Below are positions 16,808 to 26,425 of a stretch of DNA of 64,000 bases, piece by piece (position 1 is the first letter of the stretch; every line of letters starts with the position of its first letter). The translations under genes and the position numbers were made by a program. The stretch comes from Acaryochloris sp. IP29b_bin.137. GTDB taxonomy: Bacteria > Cyanobacteriota > Cyanobacteriia > Thermosynechococcales > Thermosynechococcaceae. The notes under the pieces were generated by a model, which was not told where the DNA came from, did not search any database, and worked only from the letters and a program-made list of their open reading frames with translations. The stretch covers positions 16,780 through 80,779 of the forward strand of contig NZ_JANQOP010000099.1 in NCBI RefSeq assembly GCF_028285745.1, given 5' to 3'.

Positions 16808-17584
16808 ATGCATCTAGAAGTTTCCCATTTGTATAAGCATTTCTCGACCCGTCAGGGAAAGCTGCTTGTGCTTAAAGACATTAATTTACATGTGGAGACG
16901 GGCCAGTTTGTCTGTGCAGTGGGAGCATCGGGGTCTGGCAAAACTACCCTTCTCCGCATGGTGGCAGGGTTAGACATGCCCACCTCTGGAAAAATCACGG
17001 TCGATGGTCAGCCGGTGATCGGTCCAGGTGCTGATCGTGGCATGGTATTTCAAAGCTACACCCTCTATCCCTGGCTGACTGTCGCCAAGAACGTGGGATT
17101 TGGACTCAAACTCCAGGGCGTTGCCCAATCACTGCGCGCTAAACGGGTGGCCGAGTATCTTGACGTGGTGGGTCTGTCTCAGTTTGCTGATGCTTACCCG
17201 CGTGAATTGTCAGGCGGGATGAAACAGCGGGTTGCCATTGCTCGGGCACTAGCCTCACAACCTAAGGTGTTACTGATGGACGAGCCGTTTGGGGCTTTGG
17301 ATGTGCAAACCAAAGAAACGATGCAGCAATTTTTACTCGATTTGTGGCGACGAACGGGCACTAGCATTTTAATGATTACCCATGACGTGGAAGAGGCTAT
17401 TTTTCTATCGCAGCGTATTTATGTCCTCACTGCTCGCCCGGGTTCTGTTCAACGAGAGATGTTGATTGACCTGCCTGCAGAACGGACTTACACGATCAAG
17501 CGTCAGTCGCTCTTTCAGGACTATCGAGATGAAATTATGGATCTATTGCGAGAAAAGCCAGAACTCAAGTCAGTGCTCGATTGA
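16808..17584 (+). CDS. ABC transporter ATP-binding protein (probable guanidine importer)
   Basis: A 258-residue nucleotide-binding subunit of the SsuB/TauB type. Walker A is GASGSGKTTLL, the Q-loop is FQSYTLYPWL, the signature is LSGGMKQRVAIARAL, Walker B is VLLMDEPFGALD and the switch His is in MITHDVEEA. It energises the permease encoded directly upstream. It is the last gene of the operon, and only 7 bases separate its stop from the convergent gene at 17592. No hairpin terminator is visible in that gap. Confidence 0.9.
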   Translation: MHLEVSHLYKHFSTRQGKLLVLKDINLHVETGQFVCAVGASGSGKTTLLRMVAGLDMPTSGKITVDGQPVIGPGADRGMVFQSYTLYPWLTVAKNVGFGLKLQGVAQSLRAKRVAEYLDVVGLSQFADAYPRELSGGMKQRVAIARALASQPKVLLMDEPFGALDVQTKETMQQFLLDLWRRTGTSILMITHDVEEAIFLSQRIYVLTARPGSVQREMLIDLPAERTYTIKRQSLFQDYRDEIMDLLREKPELKSVLD

Positions 17585-17591
17585 CGTTCAG

Positions 17592-18077
17592 CTATCCAGG
17601 TTGCCGTTCCAAAGTGGCTTCCATGGTATTGAGCAGATAGTGATCACTCATCATGCCGCTGGATAGACGATAGATATTATCCGCAATCCGATGAATCGTT
17701 TCAAAACCGCTGCGGCGATCGCGATCGCCCAACACCCAAAACCGCTGCACAATGGATTCAGGTCCGATCCAGCCTTCTCCTTCAACTTGGCCTAACTGGC
17801 TGTGTTTTAAGACGTAAGTATACCGTTGGTCGTTATTCCCTAAGCGTCCGCGAGACTGCATGATAATTTCTGATTTACCTTGACGTGCCAAGACAGACTC
17901 TTCAGGGAACAACAGCTTGGTCGCCATCGTAAACCAGCTGTCACAGTTCCATGCCACTAGGGTCCGGCCATGCACGGTAACAGGGTCTTGGTTTCGTTCC
18001 ATCCAAGTCCCTTTAAAAGTCCAACGGCCCGCATCTAACAGAAAAGTGTGTGGCACAGTGCCTCGATTCTCTGGCAT
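17592..18077 (-). CDS. conserved cyanobacterial protein of unknown function
   Basis: A 161-residue soluble protein rich in beta-type segments: FLLDAGRWTFKGTWMERN near the start, LKHSQLGQVEGEGWIGP and RFWVLGDRDRRSGFETIHRI in the middle, and a C-terminal YRLSSGMMSDHYLLNTMEATLER. The pattern looks like a small beta-barrel (lipocalin-like) fold, which is an impression only. It is convergent with the guanidine importer operon. No function is proposed. Confidence 0.7.
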   Translation of the reverse strand: MPENRGTVPHTFLLDAGRWTFKGTWMERNQDPVTVHGRTLVAWNCDSWFTMATKLLFPEESVLARQGKSEIIMQSRGRLGNNDQRYTYVLKHSQLGQVEGEGWIGPESIVQRFWVLGDRDRRSGFETIHRIADNIYRLSSGMMSDHYLLNTMEATLERQPG

Positions 18078-18140
18078 CTTGTTTAATGTAGGTAAGTCTT
18101 TGTCCTTCCCTTAAGATGCCCATTGGGTTAATTGACTGGA

Positions 18141-19280
18141 TCAAGCACAGTGTAATTCTCCTAGAAGAACAGGGCCTTTGGCCCCGGTCACGGTAGGCAC
18201 ATTACCTGCAATTTCAAGCTGTCGCCAATAGGCTAATACTGCAAATGCGATCGCTTCTTTGGCATCAGAATTCAACCCTAAATCATCCGTCGTGAGCACG
18301 GTGCTATTGCCTAATCGTTGTTGCAAGCACCGCCGTAAATAACCATTGCGACTGCCACCCCCACAAAGGACCACCTGATCAGGAGGGTGGGGTAAAAACT
18401 GGTCATAGTTATAGACAATGGTGGCTGCCGTAAAGTCCGTCAGCGTCGCCAGCATATCGGCAGGACTGAGCTGATACGAATCCGCCGTTTGTAAACAAGT
18501 CTGTAAATAATCGGGACTAAATAACTCCCGCCCTGTGGACTTAGGGGGTGGTGCTTGAAAGAAAGGATGCCGTAGCCATTCCTCAATCAAAGGCTGACAA
18601 GGATTTCCTTGAGCCGCCCAGGCTCCGTCGGCATCATAGGTCAGTTCTCCCTCAGAAAAGTGAGCAACGGCCAAATCTATCAAGACATTTCCCGGGCCTG
18701 TATCCCAGCCTTTAACGCCAATCCCCAGTCGATTCGCATCGGTTAAAGGTGGCAAATAGGTGACATTGCCAATGCCGCCAATATTTTGCACACAGCGATA
18801 GAACTCGGGGTGACTGAGTAAGCAAATATCGAGTTTCGAGACCAGGGGAGCCCCCTGGCCCCCTAACGCCATATCGGCCACCCGAAAGTTACTGACGGTA
18901 TGGACACCCGTTTGGTGGGCAATCACAGCACCACGACCGAGTTGGAGAGTATAGCCCAAGTTCTCCTGCGGAGGCCGATGAAAAACAGTTTGACCGTGGG
19001 AGCCGATTAGATCGGCAGTTGCAGAACCATCCGTCTGAATCGACTGGGCAGCTTGGGCAAATTGAGTTGCGATCGCATCATCTAATTCCGCCAATTCCTC
19101 GATACTGAGCGGCTCTCCCCCACAGACCGCCAGAATTTGATCTCGGATGGCATCGGGATAGGGATAGGTCTGAGATGCAATTAAATTGACCTGTAAATCC
19201 AGTTCTCGGCCAGCAATATCTACAAGGGCCGCATCAATACCATCCACGGAGGTACCGCTCATCAAGCCAATTACGTGCAT
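18141..19280 (-). CDS. anmK: anhydro-N-acetylmuramic acid kinase
   Basis: Phosphorylates and opens 1,6-anhydro-MurNAc to MurNAc-6-phosphate, recycling peptidoglycan turnover products in the cytosol. The 379-residue protein begins with the hallmark [19 protein letters not shown] and carries the sugar-kinase motifs [33 protein letters not shown] and [13 protein letters not shown]. Its start lies 2 bases after the stop of the Ser/Thr kinase gene, so the two are probably cotranscribed. The window also encodes an MltA transglycosylase, whose product AnmK would recycle. Confidence 0.93.
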   Translation of the reverse strand: MHVIGLMSGTSVDGIDAALVDIAGRELDLQVNLIASQTYPYPDAIRDQILAVCGGEPLSIEELAELDDAIATQFAQAAQSIQTDGSATADLIGSHGQTVFHRPPQENLGYTLQLGRGAVIAHQTGVHTVSNFRVADMALGGQGAPLVSKLDICLLSHPEFYRCVQNIGGIGNVTYLPPLTDANRLGIGVKGWDTGPGNVLIDLAVAHFSEGELTYDADGAWAAQGNPCQPLIEEWLRHPFFQAPPPKSTGRELFSPDYLQTCLQTADSYQLSPADMLATLTDFTAATIVYNYDQFLPHPPDQVVLCGGGSRNGYLRRCLQQRLGNSTVLTTDDLGLNSDAKEAIAFAVLAYWRQLEIAGNVPTVTGAKGPVLLGELHCA

Positions 19281-19282
19281 GG

Positions 19283-21700
19283 TTACCCTGCTCCCAAAGA
19301 ACGTAGAACACTGAGGACGTTGTTGTAATCATCGGTGCGGCCTTGCTTAGCATAGAGATCTGCCGCTCTTCTCAGATCAGTAATGGCATCTTGCCGCTTG
19401 TTTTGGACCGAGTAGAGTAAGCCTCGTTTGTAGTAGTCTTCCGCCGCATCCGGCTTCAGACGAATGGCCTCATTCAAATCGCTTAAGGCCCCATCCAAAT
19501 CCTGAAGCTGAACTCGGGCGCTAGCACGGTTGGAGAAAGCCGCTTGGCTGCGAATCTCGCTGTTGCGATCCGCATTAATTTTGATGGTGCGTCCATAATC
19601 TTGGATGGCGTTTTCATACTGTTTTAAGCGCAGGCGAATATTGCCGCGCAGGGTGTACAAGGCAGCACTACTGGGGTTAATTTCTAACCCTTTGGTGCAG
19701 TCATCTAAGGCTCGCTGCAGTTCATTCAGAGAGAAGAGGGCACCGCAGCGGTTGTTCAGCACAAAGGGATCATTGGGGTTAATGGCGATGGCCCGATCGT
19801 AATCTTTCAGGGCCCCTTCGAAATCAGATTTTCCGCTTTGGTAAGCCCGCAGCTCACCCCTTAGCAAGTAGGCATTGGTGGCATTGGGATTTGTTTCAAG
19901 AGCTTGATCAAAGGCTTTGCGGGCTTGCTCCGTTTTGCCCTGCTCATAAAAGACGCTGCCTAGATTGGTATGGGCTCGGGTCAGCTTGGGGTTAATGCTC
20001 AGGGCCTGATTGTAATCTGCGATCGCATCTTGTTTCCGATCTAGCCTGGATTTAGCATAGCCCCGACTCGAATATTCTTTGGCTGTCCGTACGGGTCGTT
20101 CTAGAGCTCTTTCCCAGTCTCGCTTGGCGCCATCCCGATCTCCCAGAATGGAGCGATAGCTGCCGCGAATCACATGGGCCGACAAATGGCTATCGTCAGC
20201 TTGAATTGCCTTATCCAGTTCTTTGACGGCGGCTTCTAACTTCCCCTGGGTGAAGAAGACCGTCGCTAAGTTGATATAGCCCTGGGGCTGATCCGGTTGG
20301 AGACGAATCGCCTGACGATAATCGGCAATGGCCTCTTTATATTGGCCAATCTCCACTTGGGTATCTCCCCGATGGTTATAAGCTTCCGTATCCTTGGGGT
20401 CGATTTTCAGGGCTTCGTTATAGTCTGCGATCGCAGCTTGGTATTCCCCCGTGGCAAAACTGATTTCGCCTCGCTCTCGATAGGCTGCTGCCGTTTTGGG
20501 CTGTTGCTGGATCAAACGATCGAACTGAGTCATCGCTTCCGAATATTTGCCAATTTCAGCATAAGTTTCACCCAGTTTCAGGGCTGCTTCTGTGTAATCT
20601 TTTTTCAGCTCTAGCGCCTGCTCAAAATTCTCAGTCGCAGATTGCCAATTGCCCGATTGGGCCGCCTGTTGACCCCAAAAATAATGCCATTGGGGCCGGA
20701 AGAAGAAAAAGAGACTGGTCGATGCGATTGCAACCCCGCTCGCCGTCAACCCGATCCATATCCACAAACGGTTGCCTAGTTTGCCCTTGGGTACAGGTAA
20801 GCTGTTGGCTAATGACTTACGGGCGGTAGATAAGGATTGATCCCCGGATGATGGTTGAGACAATACCGTACTGGCTTGGGTCACGGACTGCAACGCAGTT
20901 CGCATAGCCGCAACCGTAGCAAATCGATGCTTTGGATGGGGCTTAACCAATTGATCCACCAAACTTTTAAAGGGAGCGCTCAGGTGCTCACAATCCTGCT
21001 TCCACAGCAATCGCCCGGTTGTGCTGTTCGTCTCAAACTCATCGGGGAATTTCCCCGTTAGCAAATAAATTGCCGTTAAACCCAAGCTATACAGATCGCT
21101 GGCAAAGGTAGGACGTCCCGCTGCTTGTTCTCTAGGCATAAAACCAAGAGTACCGATCACAATCGATCGGCTGGGCTGCCCCTGAGCATTGATCTGAGTT
21201 GCCATCACCTCCTTGACAGCACCAAAGTCAATCAGACACGGCTGCTGGTCGGCGTTACGGACAATAATATTGTCTGGTTTTATATCCCGATGGATAATGT
21301 TATGTCCATGAATGTAATTCAGTACATTCAAAATCTGATAGAGCAGCTTAATCACATCTGCTTCGTTCAGCGGACCTTGAGTTTTGACCCGTTCCGTAAG
21401 GGTCTGACCTTCAATCCATTCCTGCACTAGATTGAACCGCCCCGCTTCCTCAAAATAGGCAAACAGACCAGGAATTTGTGGATGGCCTTGACCAATGCGC
21501 TCCAAAATGGCTGCTTCCCGTTGAAATCGTTCCAGGACGATCTTCTGAACCCGATCGTTATTGAGAACGGGTTTAAGTTGCTTAATCACACAAAATCGCC
21601 GAGATGGCATCTGCACATCTTCAGCTAAGAACGTTTTACCAAATCCCCCCTCATTTAATGCCTTCAGGATCCGATAACGGCCATTGACAAGTCCTTCCAT
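19283..21700 (-). CDS. Ser/Thr protein kinase with C-terminal TPR array
   Basis: An 805-residue transmembrane Hanks-type kinase. Residues about 8-265 are the kinase domain: Gly loop [14 protein letters not shown], catalytic Lys in [19 protein letters not shown], and DFG in [10 protein letters not shown]. One membrane helix (about 309-332) follows a Ser-rich linker. About 13 TPR units fill residues 340-800, with repeated patterns such as [19 protein letters not shown]. The TPR array on the far side of the membrane probably recruits partners. Many cyanobacterial kinases have this layout. It directly precedes anmK. Confidence 0.92.
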   Translation of the reverse strand: MEGLVNGRYRILKALNEGGFGKTFLAEDVQMPSRRFCVIKQLKPVLNNDRVQKIVLERFQREAAILERIGQGHPQIPGLFAYFEEAGRFNLVQEWIEGQTLTERVKTQGPLNEADVIKLLYQILNVLNYIHGHNIIHRDIKPDNIIVRNADQQPCLIDFGAVKEVMATQINAQGQPSRSIVIGTLGFMPREQAAGRPTFASDLYSLGLTAIYLLTGKFPDEFETNSTTGRLLWKQDCEHLSAPFKSLVDQLVKPHPKHRFATVAAMRTALQSVTQASTVLSQPSSGDQSLSTARKSLANSLPVPKGKLGNRLWIWIGLTASGVAIASTSLFFFFRPQWHYFWGQQAAQSGNWQSATENFEQALELKKDYTEAALKLGETYAEIGKYSEAMTQFDRLIQQQPKTAAAYRERGEISFATGEYQAAIADYNEALKIDPKDTEAYNHRGDTQVEIGQYKEAIADYRQAIRLQPDQPQGYINLATVFFTQGKLEAAVKELDKAIQADDSHLSAHVIRGSYRSILGDRDGAKRDWERALERPVRTAKEYSSRGYAKSRLDRKQDAIADYNQALSINPKLTRAHTNLGSVFYEQGKTEQARKAFDQALETNPNATNAYLLRGELRAYQSGKSDFEGALKDYDRAIAINPNDPFVLNNRCGALFSLNELQRALDDCTKGLEINPSSAALYTLRGNIRLRLKQYENAIQDYGRTIKINADRNSEIRSQAAFSNRASARVQLQDLDGALSDLNEAIRLKPDAAEDYYKRGLLYSVQNKRQDAITDLRRAADLYAKQGRTDDYNNVLSVLRSLGAG

Positions 21701-21753
21701 TTATTCCGTGATGTGCGGTATTCGTCTAAAAAAGCAAGATAAACCCTTTAATC

Positions 21754-22641
21754 TCATGCCGCTAGGGTAACCTGCAATCGCTTCTGTTGGCGCAAATAGC
21801 CATGTAAAATTTCAGCATCCATGCCGTGCAACATTAGCCGAAAGCCAGCATGCAAGGTAATCAGCGGAATACAGGGATGGCGATTGTTGACTAAACTTAA
21901 GGCCATCGGATCTTGTAATAACTTGCTAATGTAAATGGCAATGGTTTCATCCAACTGTAGCGAATTGGTGGCTCGCCAGAAGTCGTGATCGGATAAGAAT
22001 AAGGCATAAACCGGCGTATATACCTCAATTGCCGACTGTAAATCCACAAAATTTGTCCATCGTTGACGCCCGGGGTTAATTTCAAACTCGCCGTCCGTAA
22101 TCGCATCGAAGTTCAGTCTTGGCGGCGCTTCGAGGGTGCGATTCTCAGCCTTTAGCTTTTGATTCAGCTCAATAATAAAGTTGTAAATATTCAAATCATG
22201 AATCAAGAAGGTATTGTCTTTTAAATCTTCTAGGCAGGTGGGACGTAAGGATTGGGTAGACGTGATCTCGACTCCAGCGTTATCCGCAATAAATCTCAGA
22301 ATCTCCGTCCCAATCACGAAGTGCCGCAAAATTAGATAGTTGCTATCGGGCGTCACAAAATACTTCAATCCCCAGTAAATCAGCTGGTGTAGCAGCCTCG
22401 ATGAGCTTAACCATTCCGGGATCACAATCCGTAGCAGCTTCACCCCCACGATCATCAGCTTGGCAAAGGGACGAACTAAGGGCAAAAAGATCCGGCGGGA
22501 GCGGCTATTATGCCCCCGGAGTAGGGCTCGCTTGGATTCATCATGGAGGGGCAGACTCGCATCTATATAAAGCGCCAACCAAGGATTGGGGTCTTTAATA
22601 TTAACGATTTGTTGATCAAACTCTGTCTGCCAACTCATCAA
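21754..22641 (-). CDS. unknown protein, third gene of a KASIII-diiron unit
   Basis: A 295-residue protein I do not recognise. A basic amphipathic or membrane-associated stretch lies near 50-90 (PLVRPFAKLMIVGVKLLRIVIPEWL), and the rest is soluble and mostly helical with several His (ILRHFVIG, FLIHDLNIYNF, TLHAGFRLMLHGMD). Its ATG overlaps the stop of the diiron protein gene by four bases, so translation should be coupled. Context suggests a role in the same lipid or polyketide-like pathway, perhaps at the membrane. No enzyme class can be assigned. Confidence 0.72.
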   Translation of the reverse strand: MMSWQTEFDQQIVNIKDPNPWLALYIDASLPLHDESKRALLRGHNSRSRRIFLPLVRPFAKLMIVGVKLLRIVIPEWLSSSRLLHQLIYWGLKYFVTPDSNYLILRHFVIGTEILRFIADNAGVEITSTQSLRPTCLEDLKDNTFLIHDLNIYNFIIELNQKLKAENRTLEAPPRLNFDAITDGEFEINPGRQRWTNFVDLQSAIEVYTPVYALFLSDHDFWRATNSLQLDETIAIYISKLLQDPMALSLVNNRHPCIPLITLHAGFRLMLHGMDAEILHGYLRQQKRLQVTLAA

Positions 22642-23339
22642 TACTGTCCTAGTTCTTCAAGCTGTAAGAGGTATAGCCGAGCAGTGACTTTGGCGGTGCG
22701 AACAATCGCTTCATCCATTCCTGTTATATCCAAAATTGAACTCGCCAGCAGGGCTTCCAGTTCCTGGAGGTGATCTTCGTCATGGGCCGCATGGTAGCGA
22801 TAGAACATTAGCTGATCGGGATGGGTGATTAAGGGGTTTTCTGCTAAGGCATTGGCAAAGGTTTGGGCGAAGCGCTTGCCTAAACCCTCGATAATAAACA
22901 TGGCTCCTAATAGGTCGAAGGGGTTGGGCTGCGAAGCTCGCTGATACATCCAGGCAGACAGGGCTTCCGAACCAATATTTTTGCGAGCACTGATCAACGC
23001 TTCTTTTTTGCCCCCAGATGCCAGATAGCTCTTCTCTAACATTTGATAGTCGAGATGTTCCGTGGCCGCATGGCGGATAAAGACGGAACGCTGATCTAGA
23101 TAGGGGGCTGTAATTGAAGAGGCAGCGCGGCTAATCCAGCCACTGCCTTCCACCACTTGCTGGTAATGGTCGCTAATTAAGGTGAGATAATCCGCCAACC
23201 GCAGCTGCTGCTGCATGGCCCGAGCTACAATCGGCACTTTCAGTAACCGACTTTCAAAATCCGCCCACACCATGGTGAGTTGCCGGAGTACGCGTTGAGC
23301 CTGGGTAACGTTGCTCTGAAGTCGAGGTTGAGTTTGCAT
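22638..23339 (-). CDS. haem-oxygenase-like diiron (HDO/TenA-like) protein
   Basis: A 233-residue all-helical protein of the iron-containing redox enzyme group. Candidate metal ligands are H58, the pair E94/H95 in HAATEHLDY, E151 in IIEGLGKRF, and H186, D189 and H190 in YHAAHDEDHLQE. Known relatives include fatty-acid decarboxylases and N-oxygenases that use O2 at a diiron site. It starts 4 bases after a ketoacyl-ACP synthase III-like gene and overlaps the following gene by four bases. An oxidative step on an acyl product is the natural hypothesis; no substrate can be read from the sequence. Confidence 0.78.
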   Translation of the reverse strand: MQTQPRLQSNVTQAQRVLRQLTMVWADFESRLLKVPIVARAMQQQLRLADYLTLISDHYQQVVEGSGWISRAASSITAPYLDQRSVFIRHAATEHLDYQMLEKSYLASGGKKEALISARKNIGSEALSAWMYQRASQPNPFDLLGAMFIIEGLGKRFAQTFANALAENPLITHPDQLMFYRYHAAHDEDHLQELEALLASSILDITGMDEAIVRTAKVTARLYLLQLEELGQY

Positions 23340-23343
23340 GGGG

Positions 23344-24474
23344 TCACACCACGGTTAAATGCATAAAGGCGGCAATACAGCGACCGCTTTCCGGGACAAA
23401 ACATAACACTGTTTGACCGGGCTGGAGGGCGTGTTGTCGGACTAGCTCTTCCAGCATGATAAAGATGGATGCAGTGCCAGTATTGCCATAGCGCTCCAGA
23501 TTATTACACCACTTCTCTTCCGCAATCATGGCCCCTGTGCGGCGCAGCAACCGCTTCATTTCTTCACCCAGCGAGTGGGACGAGTAGTGAGGTAAAAAAT
23601 AACCAATAGCGTTAGGATCGAGATCGTATTTCTCTAGCAGTTCCAGATAGTAGCCCACCCAAACCGGAAACATGGCGTAGAGAATCTCAAAGTCTTGTTT
23701 GAGTGCGATCGCACCGGCTGCATAGGCAGACTGGGGAGACTCGTATACTCCCCATCCGAAATCATCCGCCCCGGTATTGCTCTTGGCCCCCGCATACATA
23801 CAGGGCGGAAACCGATCGGCAAAGGACTTAAATTGAATCCAATCAATCCGTAAGGACACCCCATCCGGTTTTGGGTTAGGCTCTAGGACCACAGCCCCGG
23901 CACCATCAGAGAGCGTCCATCGCAGAAACTCAATCTGCGGGTCCGGTTTGGCATCTTGATCATAAAAAGGCTGATACACTGCTGGTCGAAACCAGCGACT
24001 GGCAAATTCACTGCCACTCGCCACCGCCAGTTGGGATTCACCCACTTTGACATTCAGCCAGGCATTTTTGACAGCCATCAGACTGCTGGCACAAACACTC
24101 TGAAACGAGACAATCGCTAAGGGAGGAATGTTCAACTCAGCATGAACGGCACTGGCAAATCCAGGAACCAGGTAATCTCCTTGAGTGGTACTCGTCGCTA
24201 GTAGATCCACCTGCTCTGGCTGGCAGCGAGCCTGCTTCAGCGCATCTTGGATGGCATGGGCTGCCATCTCTGCATTGGTATAGCGATAGCCCCCCTTCGC
24301 ATCTAGGGCATAAAAGCGATGCTTAATCCCATTTTTGCGTAAGATCGCTGCTCCTAAGGCTGAACTCCGCTTGCTAATGCTGCCGATATACGCCGTCATA
24401 TTTGCGTTGGCAACGGGTTCTCCAGGCAGAAATTTGCCGACGCCAGTAATGTAGCCTGCATCAAGAGATGGCAT
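23344..24474 (-). CDS. 3-oxoacyl-ACP synthase III-like (FabH-type) thiolase-fold enzyme
   Basis: A 376-residue condensing enzyme. The Cys-His-Asn triad is visible as C128 (FQSVCASS), H296 (FLPHYSSH) and N331 (RYGNTGTAS). It is about 50 residues longer than housekeeping FabH, has an unusual N-terminus (ITGVGKFLPGEPVAN), and is not next to other fatty-acid genes, so it is probably a specialised paralogue joining an acyl starter to a malonyl- or other ACP-bound unit. It heads a tightly packed three-gene unit with a diiron protein and an unknown protein, likely a small biosynthetic pathway. Confidence 0.85.
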   Translation of the reverse strand: MPSLDAGYITGVGKFLPGEPVANANMTAYIGSISKRSSALGAAILRKNGIKHRFYALDAKGGYRYTNAEMAAHAIQDALKQARCQPEQVDLLATSTTQGDYLVPGFASAVHAELNIPPLAIVSFQSVCASSLMAVKNAWLNVKVGESQLAVASGSEFASRWFRPAVYQPFYDQDAKPDPQIEFLRWTLSDGAGAVVLEPNPKPDGVSLRIDWIQFKSFADRFPPCMYAGAKSNTGADDFGWGVYESPQSAYAAGAIALKQDFEILYAMFPVWVGYYLELLEKYDLDPNAIGYFLPHYSSHSLGEEMKRLLRRTGAMIAEEKWCNNLERYGNTGTASIFIMLEELVRQHALQPGQTVLCFVPESGRCIAAFMHLTVV

Positions 24475-24944
24475 GGGAAAGGTGAACTGGGATGTGAACA
24501 GGTATCGATAAAAAGTGCAGTCATGGCACCTTGCCCCTGAATCATAGCTTGTCGGTGCTATGCTGCTGCCCTATTGAATGGGGACTGTGATGAAGATGGA
24601 GTCATTCAGGAGCCCCACAACCGCCAGGAGAAATATACCGACGAGATTTTAGGCAGCAAAATGGGAATTTCTATCAGATTGACGAGATTAGTGCTGACTG
24701 TACGGTTAGAAGCTGCTGCAATATCTTTAATCCATTAATCTCTCTAAAAAACGACCTAATCCACGCTTGTTAAGAGATTTGCCGAGAACTACCTATAACT
24801 TTGGCACGAAGGAGGGCATACTAATTTCATCAATGTTTGTAAGGGATTTGGCCTGCTGACTGCCTCCTTCAAGGAGGCTTTTGTCAAGCATAAAGTAATC
24901 TTAAATTCTGCAACACTTGAGCGGTTGGGGGAACCTGTATCACA
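24475..24944. other. intergenic region with a possible attenuator
   Basis: 470 bases between divergent genes. No protein gene was seen. On the plus strand a TATAAC (24794-24799) could be a minus-10 box, and a short perfect hairpin followed by TTTT lies at 24862-24882. The upstream segment AAGGAGGGCA (24809-24818) can pair with TGCCTCCTT (24861-24869) with one bulge, which would undo the hairpin. The stretch is therefore either a small RNA of about 80 bases or a regulated leader of the TPR gene. Confidence 0.4.
24862..24882 (+). terminator. intrinsic terminator-like hairpin with no plus-strand gene upstream
   Basis: GCCTCCTT and AAGGAGGC form a near-perfect inverted repeat, in practice a 6-base-pair stem with a TTCAA loop, followed by TTTTG. 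The nearest plus-strand gene upstream is more than 7 kb away, so the hairpin must end an unannotated RNA or act in the leader of the gene at 24945. Confidence 0.5.
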
Positions 24945-25919
24945 TTGCAGTGGGCCATTACTATTTCGGCCATTGAGTCATGTTCTCTTTCAATAAGTTT
25001 GGTAGCAGTGTTTTTTCAAAGATTCTTTCGTCAACCCCAACACGCCTCCAATGCGACCTCTTCTGAGAATTTAGAAGCGAAGCTAGCCCAGTCTGACCAG
25101 GCGATTGCCCATGGCACGGATAATAACGAAATTTGGTTTGGGCGAGGATGTATTCAAATTAAGCTTAAAGCTTACCAAGAGGCCATTCGTAGCTTCGACC
25201 GAGCTTTAGCCCATCGGCCTGACCACCTCGACAGTTGGCAATGTCTTGCGTTGGCCTATTGTCAGCTTGGGCTGTACGAAGAAGCTGTGAGCAGCTATGA
25301 GCAAGCGTTGAAGATCGGAGGGGTCCCCTCTCAAGATTGGTATTTTCACGGCACCCTATTGGCCCAATTGGATCGCTACGAAGAGGCGATTGGGAGTTAT
25401 GAACAAGCGTTAATCCAAAGCCCTGATCATCCATTGATTTGGTATGACCGGGGGATTGCTTTATCCTGGCTAGGGCAACTTGAAGATGCGATCGCAAGTT
25501 ACGATCAGGCTCTCAATCTAGACTCCAATCTCCATCAGGCCTGGTTTCGGCGTGGCCTAGCTTTCAATCAACGCCAAAACTATTCCCAAGCCTTACGGTC
25601 TTTTGATAAAGCCTTAGCGATTGAGGCGAAGAGTGCTGAAGTATGGGCTGCTAAGGGCTTGGCGCTCCTCCAACTGCAGCAGTACGAAGAGGCTATTACC
25701 GCCCATGAAAAAGCGATCAAACTCAATGCCCAGGATGATCAAGTTTGGTACAACAAGGCCTGCTGCCATGCCCATCGCCAACAGCTAGACAAAGCCCTTT
25801 ACAGCCTCAGGCAAGCCATGGAACTCAATCCAGAGGCCATCCGTGAACTCGCTAGCACGGATCCTGACCTCCAGATCTTGCATCAGCAACCCACCTTTCA
25901 AAAACTTCTGGCAGCTTAA
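24945..25919 (+). CDS. TPR-repeat protein
   Basis: A protein of up to 324 residues, with about seven tandem TPR units from residue 50 to 290 (patterns like AIRSFDRALAHRPDHLDSW and AITAHEKAIKLNAQDDQVW) and a C-terminal LASTDPDLQILHQQPTFQKLL tail typical of cyanobacterial TPR scaffolds. The start is uncertain: TTG 24945 gives the longest form, while GTG 25008 would give MFFQRFFRQPQ, which looks more natural. No catalytic domain is present, so it is probably a protein-protein interaction scaffold. A possible attenuator lies just upstream. Confidence 0.8.
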   Translation: MQWAITISAIESCSLSISLVAVFFQRFFRQPQHASNATSSENLEAKLAQSDQAIAHGTDNNEIWFGRGCIQIKLKAYQEAIRSFDRALAHRPDHLDSWQCLALAYCQLGLYEEAVSSYEQALKIGGVPSQDWYFHGTLLAQLDRYEEAIGSYEQALIQSPDHPLIWYDRGIALSWLGQLEDAIASYDQALNLDSNLHQAWFRRGLAFNQRQNYSQALRSFDKALAIEAKSAEVWAAKGLALLQLQQYEEAITAHEKAIKLNAQDDQVWYNKACCHAHRQQLDKALYSLRQAMELNPEAIRELASTDPDLQILHQQPTFQKLLAA

Positions 25920-26050
25920 TTTTCAGGACTCATAATTCTCATAAAACCTTCATGGATGATTCAGCCAATCAGATGAATTTACCTAGATAGTCATCATTCC
26001 AGCTTCAGATACCCCTCGTACATTGGAGGCAATGAAGTTGGAGACCAAAC

Positions 26051-26377
26051 ATGAAACGCACGACTCGCACCGCCTTATCACTCTTAACCAGCCTGACCCT
26101 CCACAGCATTGGCTTTACGGCACCCACACTTGCTGAAACCATCACCCGTGGCCCTAATTTTGCGGCCCATCCGGTTAAAGCAGCCCCCATTCCTGTAGAT
26201 GCCCAAGTTCAAAAGACCACTGCAGACACCTTGGTTCCTAGTGTGGTGACTAAAGGATCGAATGGTGCAGCCCACCTTGCCCAGCCTGAATCTGTTCGCA
26301 AAACGTCTGCCCAGCCTTCAGGGACTCCAAATATCATCACTCGTGGTCCCAATAGTGCAGCTCATATTTTGAACTAA
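26051..26377 (+). CDS. small secreted protein with three ITRGPN-AAH repeats
   Basis: A 108-residue protein with a clear signal peptide (basic MKRTTRT, hydrophobic LSLLTSLTLHSIGF, cleavage near PTLAE). The short mature part repeats one motif three times: ITRGPNFAAHPV, VTKGSNGAAHLA and ITRGPNSAAHIL, consensus [IV]T[RK]G[PS]N-x-AAH, separated by Ala/Gln/Thr-rich linkers of about 25 residues. No Cys and no known domain. The spaced His could bind metal or a surface ligand. A strong terminator follows at 26426. The function is unknown. Confidence 0.72.
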   Translation: MKRTTRTALSLLTSLTLHSIGFTAPTLAETITRGPNFAAHPVKAAPIPVDAQVQKTTADTLVPSVVTKGSNGAAHLAQPESVRKTSAQPSGTPNIITRGPNSAAHILN

Positions 26378-26425
26378 GCACCATGGTATTCAGGGTGACA
26401 GACTGCGACGGCAATATCACCACAC

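Noticed and set aside
19283..20700. Many internal DNA repeats
   Set aside because: They come from the TPR protein repeats and are not a CRISPR array or noncoding repeat. No array with regular spacers exists in the window.
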